Assembly: GCF_025751585.1 (NCBI RefSeq)
Contig: NZ_JAOWKX010000009.1
Span: forward strand, 37,661-101,660
DNA: 64,000 nucleotides
Reading direction: 5' to 3'
Source of the DNA: Fluctibacter corallii
GTDB taxonomy: Bacteria > Pseudomonadota > Gammaproteobacteria > Enterobacterales > Alteromonadaceae
The translations under genes and the position numbers were made by a program. How positions within the stretch are numbered: position 1 is the stretch's first letter; the number at the start of each line of letters is the position of its first letter. Positions 18,967 through 28,743 of the stretch are shown here, piece by piece. The notes below the pieces were generated by a model. It worked only from the letters and a program-made list of their open reading frames with translations. It had not been told where the DNA came from and ran no database searches.

Positions 18967-21042
18967 ATGCAATCACTGGCTAATGTTCCGGTTACCTCGT
19001 TAAAGGGGGTCGGCAGTAAAGTGGCAGAAAAGCTTACGAAACTTGGGCTTTTTACTGTTCAGGACGTGTTGTTCCACCTTCCACTTCGTTATGAAGATCG
19101 CACGCGTATTTATGCGATTTCTGATGCACTACCTTTCACGCATGTCAGCATTGAAGGGGAAGTCATGTCGGCAGACGTGCAGTTTGGCAAAAAGCGCATG
19201 TTAACCGTGCGTGTCAGTGATGGTACGGGCACGATTACCCTAAGGTTTTTTCATTTTTCTGCGGCGCAAAAAAACAATTTTGAAAAAGGGGTGGTAGTAA
19301 AATGTTTCGGTGAGGTGCGCGCTGGTAAATATGGCTTAGAAATGATGCATCCGGAATATCGTATACATTCGCCAGATACACTAAGCCAGGTAGAAGAATC
19401 ACTGACGCCAGTTTACCCTGCAACTGAGGGAATTAAGCAAATCACGTTGCGAAATCTATCTGAGCAAGCGCTCACTTTAGTGCAAAAGGGCGGGTTAGCT
19501 GAATTGCTACCTGAAGGATTATACGCGCAGCAAGTGAGTTTAACGGATGCGCTGAATACCGTACATCGACCTCCACCCGACGTGGCATTGTCGCTATTAG
19601 AAGAAGGCAAGCATCCCGCCCAGCGCCGACTTATTTTAGAGGAGTTACTGGCGCATAATCTTAGTGTATTAAAGGTTCGACAGCAGAGTCAGGCCCATAA
19701 AACCTTTCATATTGCGCCAGATATTTCACTGATTCATCGTTTATTAGATAACCTGCCGTTTTCGCCTACCGGCGCGCAGCAACGTGTGGTTGAGGAAATT
19801 CAAACTGACATGCAGCGCGATGTACCCATGATGCGGCTTGTGCAAGGTGATGTAGGCTCGGGTAAAACCCTTGTGGCCGCGTTGGCCGCGCTTTCCGCTA
19901 TTGGTGCAGGGTATCAAGTGGCATTAATGGCGCCCACTGAATTACTGGCCGAACAACATGCTAACAATTTTCAAGCGTGGTTAGCTCCTCTTGCGCTATC
20001 TGTGGGGTGGTTGGCCGGAAAGTTAAAGGGCAAGGCCCGCGAACAGGTGCTATCACAATTAGTTGAAGGACACATAGATCTGCTGGTGGGAACACACGCA
20101 ATTTTTCAGGACAACGTACATTTTAATAATCTCGCGTTGGTGATTGTGGACGAACAGCACCGTTTTGGCGTACATCAGCGCCTTGCATTACGAGAAAAAG
20201 GCGAGCACCAAGGCGCCTATCCTCACCAATTGATTATGACGGCAACGCCGATTCCACGCACGTTAGCCATGACGGCGTATGCAGACTTAGACACCTCAAT
20301 CATAGACGAATTGCCACCGGGTAGAACACCGGTTAAAACCGTTGTTATACCCGATACACGGCGAGAAGAGGTGATTGAGCGAGTGCGCAGTGCTGTCGTG
20401 AATGATAATCGACAAGTCTATTGGGTTTGTACCCTCATAGATGAGTCAGAAGTGCTTCAATGTCAGGCTGCCGAAGATACCATGGTGATTTTGAAAAGCT
20501 TACTTCCAGAGCTTAAAATTGGTTTGGTGCATGGACGTTTAAAGGCGATTGAAAAACAGACCATAATGGCCGCTTTTAAAGCAGGTGAACTCGACTTGTT
20601 GGTTGCGACTACGGTAATTGAAGTTGGGGTTGATGTGCCCAATGCGAGCTTAATGATTATTGAGAACCCTGAGCGATTGGGATTGGCGCAATTACACCAG
20701 CTTCGTGGTCGGGTTGGGCGAGGCTCAGTCGAAAGTCATTGTGTATTATTGTATTCCAGTCCATTGTCTAAAACAGCCAGTAAACGCCTAGGTGTATTGC
20801 GTGAATCTAATGATGGGTTTTACATTGCGCAGCAAGATTTAGAAATACGCGGCCCTGGTGAGTTACTGGGAACAAGGCAAACAGGGCTGGCAGAGCTGCG
20901 CATTGCAGATTTGGTGCGTGATGCCGAATTGATCCCCCAAGTACAAACGATGGCAACCCATTTGTGGGACAATCACCCCGCGCATGCGCAAGCAATTATC
21001 AATCGATGGATAGGAAATAAACAAAAATATGGTCATGCCTGA
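18967..21042 (+). CDS. recG: ATP-dependent DNA helicase RecG
   Basis: Branch-migrating helicase that reverses stalled forks and processes recombination intermediates. 691 residues. The N-terminal wedge/OB domain starts [15 protein letters not shown]. Walker A is [11 protein letters not shown], the motif II box [11 protein letters not shown], the motif [11 protein letters not shown], and the C-terminal RecG-specific LRGRVGRG and [10 protein letters not shown]. Length is normal. The stop overlaps the start of rsmJ by 14 bases. Confidence 0.97.
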   Translation: MQSLANVPVTSLKGVGSKVAEKLTKLGLFTVQDVLFHLPLRYEDRTRIYAISDALPFTHVSIEGEVMSADVQFGKKRMLTVRVSDGTGTITLRFFHFSAAQKNNFEKGVVVKCFGEVRAGKYGLEMMHPEYRIHSPDTLSQVEESLTPVYPATEGIKQITLRNLSEQALTLVQKGGLAELLPEGLYAQQVSLTDALNTVHRPPPDVALSLLEEGKHPAQRRLILEELLAHNLSVLKVRQQSQAHKTFHIAPDISLIHRLLDNLPFSPTGAQQRVVEEIQTDMQRDVPMMRLVQGDVGSGKTLVAALAALSAIGAGYQVALMAPTELLAEQHANNFQAWLAPLALSVGWLAGKLKGKAREQVLSQLVEGHIDLLVGTHAIFQDNVHFNNLALVIVDEQHRFGVHQRLALREKGEHQGAYPHQLIMTATPIPRTLAMTAYADLDTSIIDELPPGRTPVKTVVIPDTRREEVIERVRSAVVNDNRQVYWVCTLIDESEVLQCQAAEDTMVILKSLLPELKIGLVHGRLKAIEKQTIMAAFKAGELDLLVATTVIEVGVDVPNASLMIIENPERLGLAQLHQLRGRVGRGSVESHCVLLYSSPLSKTASKRLGVLRESNDGFYIAQQDLEIRGPGELLGTRQTGLAELRIADLVRDAELIPQVQTMATHLWDNHPAHAQAIINRWIGNKQKYGHA

Positions 21043-21808
21043 TATGTCAGTTCTTCCTCCTGTCAGTGCAGAATCTGACGCACTTATTGATCAGGCTCAA
21101 CAACTCGCTCGTCGATGGGGGTTAGCATTTAATGCTCACGTCGATGCGGGACTTGTGCTGATGCAAACCGCAGAGCGAGTGGAACTACGCCAATTAGATG
21201 AACCTAAGTTAGGCGCTGTATACGTTGATTTTAACTCAGATGCATTAGCCTTTAGGCGGTTGCATGGCGGTGGCAGAAAAGAGTCTATCGCCAAAGCGGT
21301 GGGCGTAAAAGGTCAAGCATTACCACGAGTGTTAGATGCCACGGCGGGTTTAGGAAGAGACGCCTTTGTACTGGCAAGCTTGGGGTGTCAGGTCGATATG
21401 ATTGAGCGTTCGCCAGTGGTAGCCGCATTATTGGCAGACGGTTTGAAGCGTGCAGAACATGCAGCAGAATTGTCAGCTTGGTTGCCGCAAAAAATGCAAT
21501 TATTTCATGGTGTGAGCTATGATGTGTTATCAGATTGGCAAGGTGAACAACCCGACGTCGTTTATTTGGATCCGATGTTCCCACACCGCAAAAAATCTGC
21601 TGCGGTTAAAAAAGAGATGCGAATTTTTCAGCATTTACTTGGGCCTGACGAAGATGCCGATAAATTGCTTATGCCTGCGCTGGCATTGGCTGCCAAGCGC
21701 GTCGTGGTGAAACGCCCCGATGCCGCCCCGTTTTTAGCCGAAACGAAGCCAAGTATGGAAATAAAAACCAAAAAGCATCGTTTTGATGTATATATAACGA
21801 ATACGTAA
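21029..21808 (+). CDS. rsmJ: 16S rRNA (guanine-1516-N2)-methyltransferase
   Basis: SAM-dependent methyltransferase for G1516 of 16S rRNA (YhiQ family). 259 residues with SAM motif [18 protein letters not shown], the catalytic [11 protein letters not shown], and the N-terminal [10 protein letters not shown]...[10 protein letters not shown] block. Starts at 21029, 21035 and 21044 are in frame; none has a strong ribosome site, and coupling to the recG end is likely. Confidence 0.93.
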   Translation: MVMPDMSVLPPVSAESDALIDQAQQLARRWGLAFNAHVDAGLVLMQTAERVELRQLDEPKLGAVYVDFNSDALAFRRLHGGGRKESIAKAVGVKGQALPRVLDATAGLGRDAFVLASLGCQVDMIERSPVVAALLADGLKRAEHAAELSAWLPQKMQLFHGVSYDVLSDWQGEQPDVVYLDPMFPHRKKSAAVKKEMRIFQHLLGPDEDADKLLMPALALAAKRVVVKRPDAAPFLAETKPSMEIKTKKHRFDVYITNT

Positions 21809-21823
21809 TGGGAGAAATCAAAA

Positions 21824-22297
21824 ATGATATCTGTTGGAGCTAGATTACCTGAGTTTTCATTCAACCGCATAGTGAATGGAGAAATGACCCACTCTCACAC
21901 GAATGAGTTGTTTAACGATAAACGTGTGGTGTTATTTGCCGTACCAGGCGCGTTCACACCTACCTGCTCAGCTGCGCACTTACCAGGATTTGTTGCTTTG
22001 GCTGATAAGATCAAAGCCAAAGGCGTCGACGAAATAATTTGCTTGTCGGTAAATGATGCTTTCGTCATGGACGCCTGGAGTAAAGCCAATAACGCAGAAG
22101 AAATCGTCATGATATCTGACGGCAATGGCGAGTTTGCTAAAAAAATTGGTTTAGATATGGATACTGACAACTTTGGCGGTATTCGCTCATTGCGTTACAG
22201 CATGTTGGTAGATGATGGCAAAGTGGTGAAGTTTAATCTGGAAGATCCTGGCCGCTTTGAAACCAGCGATGCACAAACGATGCTAGAAAGCCTCTAA
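21824..22297 (+). CDS. Peroxiredoxin, Prx5/PMP20 family
   Basis: A 157-residue thiol peroxidase that reduces hydroperoxides. The peroxidatic Cys lies in PGAFTPTCSAAHLPGF, with the upstream VVLFAVPGAF strand typical of Prx5. No second resolving Cys is obvious, and there is no glutaredoxin fusion. GGGAGAAATC precedes the ATG. It follows rsmJ by 15 bases, so it may be co-transcribed, and ends before a strong terminator. Confidence 0.93.
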   Translation: MISVGARLPEFSFNRIVNGEMTHSHTNELFNDKRVVLFAVPGAFTPTCSAAHLPGFVALADKIKAKGVDEIICLSVNDAFVMDAWSKANNAEEIVMISDGNGEFAKKIGLDMDTDNFGGIRSLRYSMLVDDGKVVKFNLEDPGRFETSDAQTMLESL

Positions 22298-22327
22298 GTA
22301 CTGTTTTCACCGGCATTAGCTACGATG

Positions 22328-22354
22328 AAACCGCGCTTTTCAGCGCGGTTTTTT
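22328..22354 (+). terminator. Rho-independent terminator after the peroxiredoxin gene
   Basis: CCGCGCT (22331-22337) pairs with AGCGCGG (22342-22348) around a TTTC loop, followed by six T. A textbook terminator. Confidence 0.9.
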
Positions 22355-22391
22355 GTTATACTCCGCGCGATTTTCATCAGAGGTAGTAAGC

Positions 22392-23576
22392 ATGAGCATT
22401 CAACGTGACGTGATCGTAATTGGCGCTGGCGCAGCAGGTCTTTTTTGTGCTGCACAGGCAGGTAAACGGGGTCGCAAAGTGGAAGTGCTTGATCATGCAA
22501 AGAAAGTCGGTCGAAAAATTCTGATGTCAGGCGGTGGCCGTTGCAACTTTACCAATATGTATGCGGGCCCCGAGAATTTTTTATCTGATAACCCGCATTT
22601 TTGTAAATCTGCCCTAAGTCAATATAGCCAATGGGATTTTATTGGGCTGGTGGCTGAATATGGGATTGCTTACCATGAAAAAACATTGGGGCAATTATTC
22701 TGCGACGAGTCTGCTAAAGATATCGTGAACCTGTTGCTCAGTGAGTGCAACAACGCGAAGGTAAAAGTAACGACCCATTGTGACATCATTTCGGTAGAAA
22801 AAAACGCGCAAGGATTTACACTCCACACCAGTAAAGGGGAGTACCAGTGTGAATCTTTAGTCGTGGCTACAGGTGGCTTATCTATGCCCAAGTTAGGGGC
22901 ATCGCCATTTGGTTACCAGTTAGCTGAGCAATTTGGCTTACCAGTTAAACCCACGCGCGCAGGCCTCGTACCTTTTACCCTCCATGAGCAAGATAAAGAC
23001 GTACTAGCAGAGCTATCAGGCGTGTCGGTAGACGCCAGTGCAAGTTGCAACAATACCTCGTTCAATGAAAGTATGTTGTTTACCCACCGCGGATTGTCTG
23101 GGCCAAGTGTGTTGCAAATTTCCAGCTTTTGGCATGGTGGCGACGATGTTGAATTTGACTTGTATCCTCATGGTGACTTACTGGAGATACTTAAATCCAG
23201 TGCAACAAAACAGCCTGATGCCAATTTGTCTACCATTCTCAGCCAGCACTACTCCAAACGCATGTGTAGCGTGCTGCTAGCGTATTTCAACTTGCCCAAT
23301 AAGCCCATGAAGCAATTCCAAGGTAAACAGCTCGAACAGGTGGCAGACGCATTTCACCAATGGCGAATTAAACCCAATGGCACAGAAGGATATCGCACTG
23401 CCGAAGTCACCTTAGGCGGCGTTGATACCGATTATTTGTCATCCAAAACTATGCAGGCAAAAAACGTAGATGGACTGTTCTTCATCGGCGAAGTGGTCGA
23501 TGTAACGGGCTGGCTCGGCGGATTCAACTTCCAATGGGCATGGTCTAGCGCCTGGGTAGCAGGGCAGCATGTGTAG
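22392..23576 (+). CDS. NAD(P)/FAD-dependent oxidoreductase, BaiN/YhiN (HI0933) family
   Basis: A flavoprotein of about 394 residues. The N-terminal dinucleotide fold has GAGAAGLFCA, then GRKILMSGGGRCNFTN, the family signature, and the C-terminal FAD region reads FFIGEVVDVTGWLGGFNFQWAWSSAW. The family includes the BaiN bile-acid enzyme and E. coli YhiN; the physiological substrate in marine bacteria is not known. ATG 22392 follows AGAGGTAG and is preferred to the upstream in-frame codon at 22353. Confidence 0.9.
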   Translation: MSIQRDVIVIGAGAAGLFCAAQAGKRGRKVEVLDHAKKVGRKILMSGGGRCNFTNMYAGPENFLSDNPHFCKSALSQYSQWDFIGLVAEYGIAYHEKTLGQLFCDESAKDIVNLLLSECNNAKVKVTTHCDIISVEKNAQGFTLHTSKGEYQCESLVVATGGLSMPKLGASPFGYQLAEQFGLPVKPTRAGLVPFTLHEQDKDVLAELSGVSVDASASCNNTSFNESMLFTHRGLSGPSVLQISSFWHGGDDVEFDLYPHGDLLEILKSSATKQPDANLSTILSQHYSKRMCSVLLAYFNLPNKPMKQFQGKQLEQVADAFHQWRIKPNGTEGYRTAEVTLGGVDTDYLSSKTMQAKNVDGLFFIGEVVDVTGWLGGFNFQWAWSSAWVAGQHV

Positions 23577-23684
23577 ATAAAAACTTATAATAAAAATTGA
23601 ACTGAGTATTGTCGTTTTTATCATAAGCACGTCGTTGATTTAAGAGCTTTTGCTACCTAAGTTTTCTATGATGTGTTTTTTAGT

Positions 23685-24050
23685 ATGTCAGATCCATCTA
23701 CTGAGATATGTGTAGTTAGTGTAGGTAGTCCAGCAAGTTACGTGGCAAATGATGGTCCATGGGTTAATAATCAGCAAGACTTAAAGCTCAGACTGCGTAT
23801 TGCAGGAAATATTTCTGTAACAGGTTATGATTTTTTGAATCACGATCTGCTTGAGACTTATATGTCTCCACAAGCATCGCCTAGAGTGATGAGTGCAGTC
23901 ATGTCTGAATTCGCTGATATGCAAGACGGTAGCTCAAAATGCACTAGTTATAGAAACAGTTATAGGGTTTATAACAAAAATGGAGCACAGCTATACAGTA
24001 CAAATGGATTTGTGAGCGTCCCAGTTCTGACGCATGGACTGTGGACATAA
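23685..24050 (+). CDS. Hypothetical protein (unrecognised)
   Basis: About 121 residues from ATG 23685 (a GTG at 23673 is also in frame). No signal peptide, membrane segment or motif that I recognise. The composition is polar, with many Ser, Asn and Tyr; the end reads RVYNKNGAQLYSTNGF, suggesting a small beta-rich domain. No clear ribosome site. The stretch is A+T-richer than baiN before it. It could be a complete small orphan protein or the tail of a decayed larger one. Confidence 0.5.
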   Translation: MSDPSTEICVVSVGSPASYVANDGPWVNNQQDLKLRLRIAGNISVTGYDFLNHDLLETYMSPQASPRVMSAVMSEFADMQDGSSKCTSYRNSYRVYNKNGAQLYSTNGFVSVPVLTHGLWT

Positions 24051-24104
24051 AGTGTAAATAATATAAAAAGAGTGGGGAGTCTCGCTCATTATTGGATGGC
24101 GGTA

Positions 24105-24602
24105 ATGATTAGGAAGATTAAAAATGTTTCAAGTGTTGTGTTTACCGCCTTAATTGTTTGTCTCACAGTATTACTTACATACTTTTTTTTCTTCGATAAA
24201 CCGTTTGTCTTCGTCTTGCGTGAATGCGGAATTGAAGGAAACTATCCCTCAGATGAGGTATTCCGAGAAATAATTGAAGTAAACAGTGTTTATTCAATTA
24301 ACTTTGACAGTGAAAATGTCAACGAGATTGTAGTCGAAGATCAGGGGGCCGTTGGTTATTTATATCCCAGATTTTTAACTACCGGAATGAATATCCATCG
24401 TAATGTTACAAACATCCTGTCTACAGGAAGAGTTCTTAAAGTATACCCTGCTACTTTAACTAGCTTAGTCGGAGGGGCGAGAATTAGGATTCTAGTAGAG
24501 CTCGAGCTAGATGGAAAAAGGTATTTTTCTTTTGAACCCTTTCTAGATGAAAGATTTGTAGACCTACAAACTAGAGGGTGTGAAAACCTTATTGATGATT
24601 AA
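24105..24602 (+). CDS. Hypothetical membrane-anchored protein (unrecognised)
   Basis: About 165 residues from ATG 24105 (24096 is an alternative). A short basic N-terminus (IRKIKN) precedes one membrane helix (VVFTALIVCLTVLLTYFFFF). The remaining 125 or so residues probably face the periplasm and carry two Cys (RECGIEG; TRGCENL) that could form a disulfide. I recognise no family. It follows the other orphan gene by about 50 bases on the same strand; both lie in an A+T-rich stretch between baiN and yrbL. Confidence 0.55.
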   Translation: MIRKIKNVSSVVFTALIVCLTVLLTYFFFFDKPFVFVLRECGIEGNYPSDEVFREIIEVNSVYSINFDSENVNEIVVEDQGAVGYLYPRFLTTGMNIHRNVTNILSTGRVLKVYPATLTSLVGGARIRILVELELDGKRYFSFEPFLDERFVDLQTRGCENLIDD

Positions 24603-24697
24603 GGTTGAATTATCATTGATACTCTGTGTTAATCATTGCAGAAACTTCATTAAAGTCTTTTTTATATTAAAGGAAGTGGGCAATCGATTTTTGTAAG

Positions 24698-24718
24698 CGG
24701 CGTGCCGCAAGCACGCCG
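24698..24718. terminator. Hairpin between the orphan genes and yrbL
   Basis: CGGCGTGC / GCACGCCG, a perfect 8-bp stem with a 5-base loop between convergent genes. T-rich stretches occur on both sides but not immediately at the stem, so it is a moderate bidirectional terminator candidate. Confidence 0.5.
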
Positions 24719-24748
24719 GTGAATAGCCTTTTTAACAAAAGATGGAAG

Positions 24749-25360
24749 CTAGTATTGTACTTCTATGGATGACATAAACCGTTGCCACTTACGCGCGATT
24801 TTCTTTTTTCGGAATGTCTCTGAATAGTCACAAAGTTTAAAGAAATCTGAGTTAACTGCACCGTCAATAATCACGATTTCATCGTGCTCCAGACCTCGCC
24901 TGACAACGACATTGTCGATGGCTAAATCACTGAGCTGAATGGGGGTATGCATCAGATAATCTTTCAGGTTGTCTGTTAGTATTTTTACCTGAGATTGCGT
25001 TGCGCCTTGAGCGATGTAGGCGTCAAGAGTGCGTGATATATCTCCGTTAGCATCTCGTACTAGCGTAAACACTCCGCCAGTGCCTTTATTTGAGTGAATA
25101 ACACCCTTGAAACCTGCCAAGTGCTTTTCACTTACTTTAAGTTGTTGATAACGCTTAGCGTATTTAATCTCTCGGGCGAGTTGCTTGTCAGACTTAAATA
25201 TGGGCTTTAATACCTTAACACATAAGGTATTGTCAGTTGGGTGCATATAACAGACGCGCCTGTTGCCCTGTGCGATGTATAAATCATCGGTTAGCTCAAA
25301 AAAGGGAAGATGAGCGTTCGTTTGAGACGGTTTGCTCAATGCTGTTGATTGGGTGTACAT
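24749..25360 (-). CDS. YrbL family protein (kinase-fold-like)
   Basis: About 203 residues resembling E. coli YrbL, a PhoP-network protein with a distant protein-kinase-like fold. Visible: LYIAQGNRRVCYMHPTDNTLCVKVLK (glycine-loop/Lys region, split across residues 20-50) and a late IVIDGAVNSDFFKLCDY in the DFG-like position. Whether it phosphorylates anything is unknown. ATG 25360 is chosen because AAGGA lies 10 bases upstream. Confidence 0.78.
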   Translation of the reverse strand: MYTQSTALSKPSQTNAHLPFFELTDDLYIAQGNRRVCYMHPTDNTLCVKVLKPIFKSDKQLAREIKYAKRYQQLKVSEKHLAGFKGVIHSNKGTGGVFTLVRDANGDISRTLDAYIAQGATQSQVKILTDNLKDYLMHTPIQLSDLAIDNVVVRRGLEHDEIVIIDGAVNSDFFKLCDYSETFRKKKIARKWQRFMSSIEVQY

Positions 25361-25877
25361 GCTATTCATTTCCTTTGTCGCAAGCATATAAAAAAACAAA
25401 ATATCGAGACTTCGCGCATAGAGCACGAAGGAACAACCTATTTGTTGATGAGGAAACCCATTTCACAAAGAAAGGGCTATGAGGCTACATGTGTTGTAGC
25501 GGGTTTTGATGGCATTTACGCGCTAATACAAGCGTGATGCCTATGTGGCCTTCCATGTGCCTTATTATGATGAGTGACGTAATCGTTCTTCAGAGCATCT
25601 TGCTCTAAGCCGGTAATTATATTGAATAAACGTATCGCCAGCAAGTCAGCGCTACGTGGCTGGGTTTCACACCTATTTCACACTTAATGACATAGGTTAG
25701 TAACGAGTATACGAAGAATGGAATTACATTATGCTGGTTAGTACATTACCTCGAATTGAATTATCAAATGTCGCTCAGTCATTTCAATCGAATAGCCAAG
25801 GGAGTCTGAAAGGGATGTGAAATAGGGGGCAGAGCATTACCAATAGGTTTAACTCTGCACTCCCTTGTAGAGAAGAA
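25361..25877. other. Intergenic stretch, no gene seen
   Basis: About 517 bases between the yrbL start and the end of the DUF4855 gene. Short open frames here have no ribosome site and unlikely composition. A small hairpin AGAGCA/TGCTCT lies at 25592-25606, and an imperfect GC-containing hairpin near 25825-25865 may terminate the DUF4855 transcript. The yrbL promoter should lie near 25365-25450. Confidence 0.5.
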
Positions 25878-28493
25878 TTACTTAAGATGAGGGCGATTGA
25901 TAAGCAAGGCTTTTGCCTTGCTTCCGTTCCCTTTTCTAAAGGTAACTATGGCTTTGTGGCCAGCGCTATTTAAGCGCAATGTTTGTTTTTGCCATGATGA
26001 ATATGTTAACAACCCATTGGTAGATTTGGGTGTTTGTTCGCCTGCTCCCAGACCTTTGAGGGTTGATTGCGTTATTTCCATAATCTTGCCTGAAGCGTCT
26101 AAATAGATAGCATCAATATCAATATCAGATTGGCATTGAGTATCATTGAACCGTTCACAATTCACGCGACTTAAGAACTGAAGGTCGCGGTTGCTAGTAC
26201 CTGACAGATCAAAAATGAAACGCGCCATGTTGTTGTCATCTGAAAGCCGAATGAGCTTGGCTTGATCAATAGCAACTGGTTCTCCTGAGAACGAGGTGTC
26301 AGTTTCCGGTGAAAGGGTGTCTGCAAGTTTAACGTTATCTACTAAGACGTCACCACTGCAATACCAGTTACGTAGGTGCACTTTTGCTTCGGTAGCGCCT
26401 GCCGGAGGCGTAAATGAGTAGCTATGAAGCGCCTTATCCGAACTCGCGAGGAAATATTGGTAGTGTAAACCTAAAAATGATGACCAAGTAAGTCCCGATG
26501 CGCTAGATGACATTAGATTTCCATGTTGGTCATAAAATTTTATACCTGCTACGCCATTATATGAGGAACAGTTGGTGCCAGAAGTAAGCTGTGACTCAAA
26601 GCGAAGTTGATATCTAACGCCTGAATGGATCGGAAGCGCTCTCTCAGACTCCACAAACTGACTTTTGTTTAGCTTAGCGGCTTGTGAAAACGCCAACAGG
26701 TCATTCTTTGCAAATACGCCTTGAGACGTTTTCCCAAAAACGTAAGCTGGGTAGGTGCTCACGGGCTCCTGAACAGATACATTGTTCCAGTTTATACTTG
26801 CACTTCCGCTCCACTTGCCTAGCACAAATTCAGTATTTACCGAACCAATAGGTGGTTTGAATGAAATTGCAATATGCTTGGTAGTGGTGGAGGTAGCGAT
26901 ATATTGATACCAGCCATTTACGTAGGATGAATACTTAAGGTACGGCGTGCCAACATCGCCGCTGGTGATACTGTTTCCATCTTTATCATAAAACCTAAGT
27001 ACGGCTATACCAGAATAAGTTTGCCCATCATTACTACTTTCTTTCGCATCAAATCGGAAGCGATAGTATTTGCCTGCAACAAGTGGAGCATTACCGATAA
27101 CGGGGCGCTCTGAGCCAGCAGTTATAAATTGATAATTGGCAATATCAATATGGTTGTTTTGACTGAACGTGCCATTTGTTGTCCAGCCAAAAAGAGAAGA
27201 GGGATTGTAATCTGAGAGAATAGTTGAGTTGTAGCCCACATGATAGCCACTAGGCGACACTAAATCGAAATGCTCAAAACCACCATTGACAATGTAACCC
27301 TCTCTTGCGCGTTTGCTGAGTAAATATGCTTCTTTGTACATCCAGTGAGTCGTGGGTGACAAAGAAAGATCATAGTAAGTTCGCGCTGAATCGTAGTACA
27401 TGATCGGAAATTGATGTAAACCTAGGTAACGATCGTAATCTGCATAGTTGATGATTTCTGGAAAGAACTCCTTATCTTGAGCTCGATTTAAGAAAGCTTG
27501 ATATCCATTGGTTTCGATGTTGAAGGCGATATTGTTAAATCCATTGTAGAAGTTATATGTCCATTTAATGACTTCTTTATCAACCACATCCTTCCATTTA
27601 AATCCACCGTGAAATGCATTTGGCTGAAGGTAAACACTGTCTAATACTGAGCCGCTTGTAGTTTGTACAGCTCCCCCGAATGTGCCTTCCTCCTTACCTT
27701 GATAAGCGGTGTACATCGACAGCCCGCCGCTTGATGCATAATAATTTTGATACGGCGATGAAATCAGGCTCATTGATGGCGAAATAGTATTTAATGATGC
27801 CTTCAAATTGAACAGGAAAGTGTCTGATTGCGCGCTGCCATCATTTCTGAGAAGGTCCTGATTGCCACCGTCTACTTTAATTGACTCTCTGGCGAAGTAA
27901 AATCCGGCCATTTCAATAGCGCTATTATTATTACGCGCTTTCCAGTTTTGAAATTCATCGTACACGGCACGCATGTACTCATTAAATTCTTTCAAATAAT
28001 GCGGGTTGTGAGTACCGTTTGCTGATACAGCCTGTGTTTTAGGGTAGGGAATTGCGAAGTAAACCGATATAGATGGCACCTTGGTTTGGTAAGTACTCCC
28101 CAACGCTTGATTAACATCCGATTCCGCCTGTTTGAGCACATCAAGGTAGCCACCTAAACGAAATTGCTCATCGATATAGTTCGTCATTCTTACCGAACGG
28201 CTGCATGTGGTCTCAGAGGTGCATGTACCTAGGTTACCTCCTGTGCTGAAATAACGAACACTTTCCATCATCACCATTGCGTCCATAAAGGCATCTACTG
28301 GTTGGCCATTCTCATCCACGTAAGAAAGCATACGCTTAAAAAACTCTCGTTGTTCTGACGGAGAAACGGTGAGTACTTCGCTGGTGCCCGTTTTGGCGTA
28401 AAACAGGTATGTATTGTCTGGTGATACTGGCGAGGAGATTGCTGAAAACGCACTGAATCCAAATAGCGCCGCAGCTACCAATGAATATTTCAT
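25878..28493 (-). CDS. Large secreted DUF4855-type protein with carbohydrate-binding-like modules
   Basis: About 871 residues with a signal peptide (LVAAALFGFSAFSAISSPV). Residues about 25-400 resemble DUF4855: SISVYFAIPYP, an IEMAGFYFARESI strand (the family usually reads GFYW-x-x-E), then SSPYQNYYASSGG and DSVYLQPNAFHGG. Two beta-sandwich-like modules follow: about 420-570, beginning VNGGFEHFDL, and about 600-730. Both resemble carbohydrate-binding modules of the CBM4/9 type. A final beta domain closes the protein. A secreted glycan-active role is inferred; no activity is proven. Start 28493 follows AAGGA. It stands alone. Confidence 0.7.
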   Translation of the reverse strand: MKYSLVAAALFGFSAFSAISSPVSPDNTYLFYAKTGTSEVLTVSPSEQREFFKRMLSYVDENGQPVDAFMDAMVMMESVRYFSTGGNLGTCTSETTCSRSVRMTNYIDEQFRLGGYLDVLKQAESDVNQALGSTYQTKVPSISVYFAIPYPKTQAVSANGTHNPHYLKEFNEYMRAVYDEFQNWKARNNNSAIEMAGFYFARESIKVDGGNQDLLRNDGSAQSDTFLFNLKASLNTISPSMSLISSPYQNYYASSGGLSMYTAYQGKEEGTFGGAVQTTSGSVLDSVYLQPNAFHGGFKWKDVVDKEVIKWTYNFYNGFNNIAFNIETNGYQAFLNRAQDKEFFPEIINYADYDRYLGLHQFPIMYYDSARTYYDLSLSPTTHWMYKEAYLLSKRAREGYIVNGGFEHFDLVSPSGYHVGYNSTILSDYNPSSLFGWTTNGTFSQNNHIDIANYQFITAGSERPVIGNAPLVAGKYYRFRFDAKESSNDGQTYSGIAVLRFYDKDGNSITSGDVGTPYLKYSSYVNGWYQYIATSTTTKHIAISFKPPIGSVNTEFVLGKWSGSASINWNNVSVQEPVSTYPAYVFGKTSQGVFAKNDLLAFSQAAKLNKSQFVESERALPIHSGVRYQLRFESQLTSGTNCSSYNGVAGIKFYDQHGNLMSSSASGLTWSSFLGLHYQYFLASSDKALHSYSFTPPAGATEAKVHLRNWYCSGDVLVDNVKLADTLSPETDTSFSGEPVAIDQAKLIRLSDDNNMARFIFDLSGTSNRDLQFLSRVNCERFNDTQCQSDIDIDAIYLDASGKIMEITQSTLKGLGAGEQTPKSTNGLLTYSSWQKQTLRLNSAGHKAIVTFRKGNGSKAKALLINRPHLK

Positions 28494-28743
28494 AGATAAA
28501 TCCTTATATTTTAAGAGGGTAAATAGACCCAAGGCTTATGCTATATGAAATGGTGGTAGGGTAAAATAGTTGACCTAATTTTGGTTTGCATGTCGGTACG
28601 CTAACTATGTGTAACGCTCAGCGGATAGAAAACCGTGCTGTAATAGACGTTTCAATTCGGTGCTATGTTTCTTATGCGGCGGTGTAATACCATAGTAAAG
28701 TGCTCAATAATCTTTACAAGAGTAAGCAGAGAAGGTTCTACAA

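Noticed and set aside
25361..25877. Small genes in the gap after yrbL
   Set aside because: Short frames only, overlapping the yrbL start on the other strand or lacking ribosome sites.
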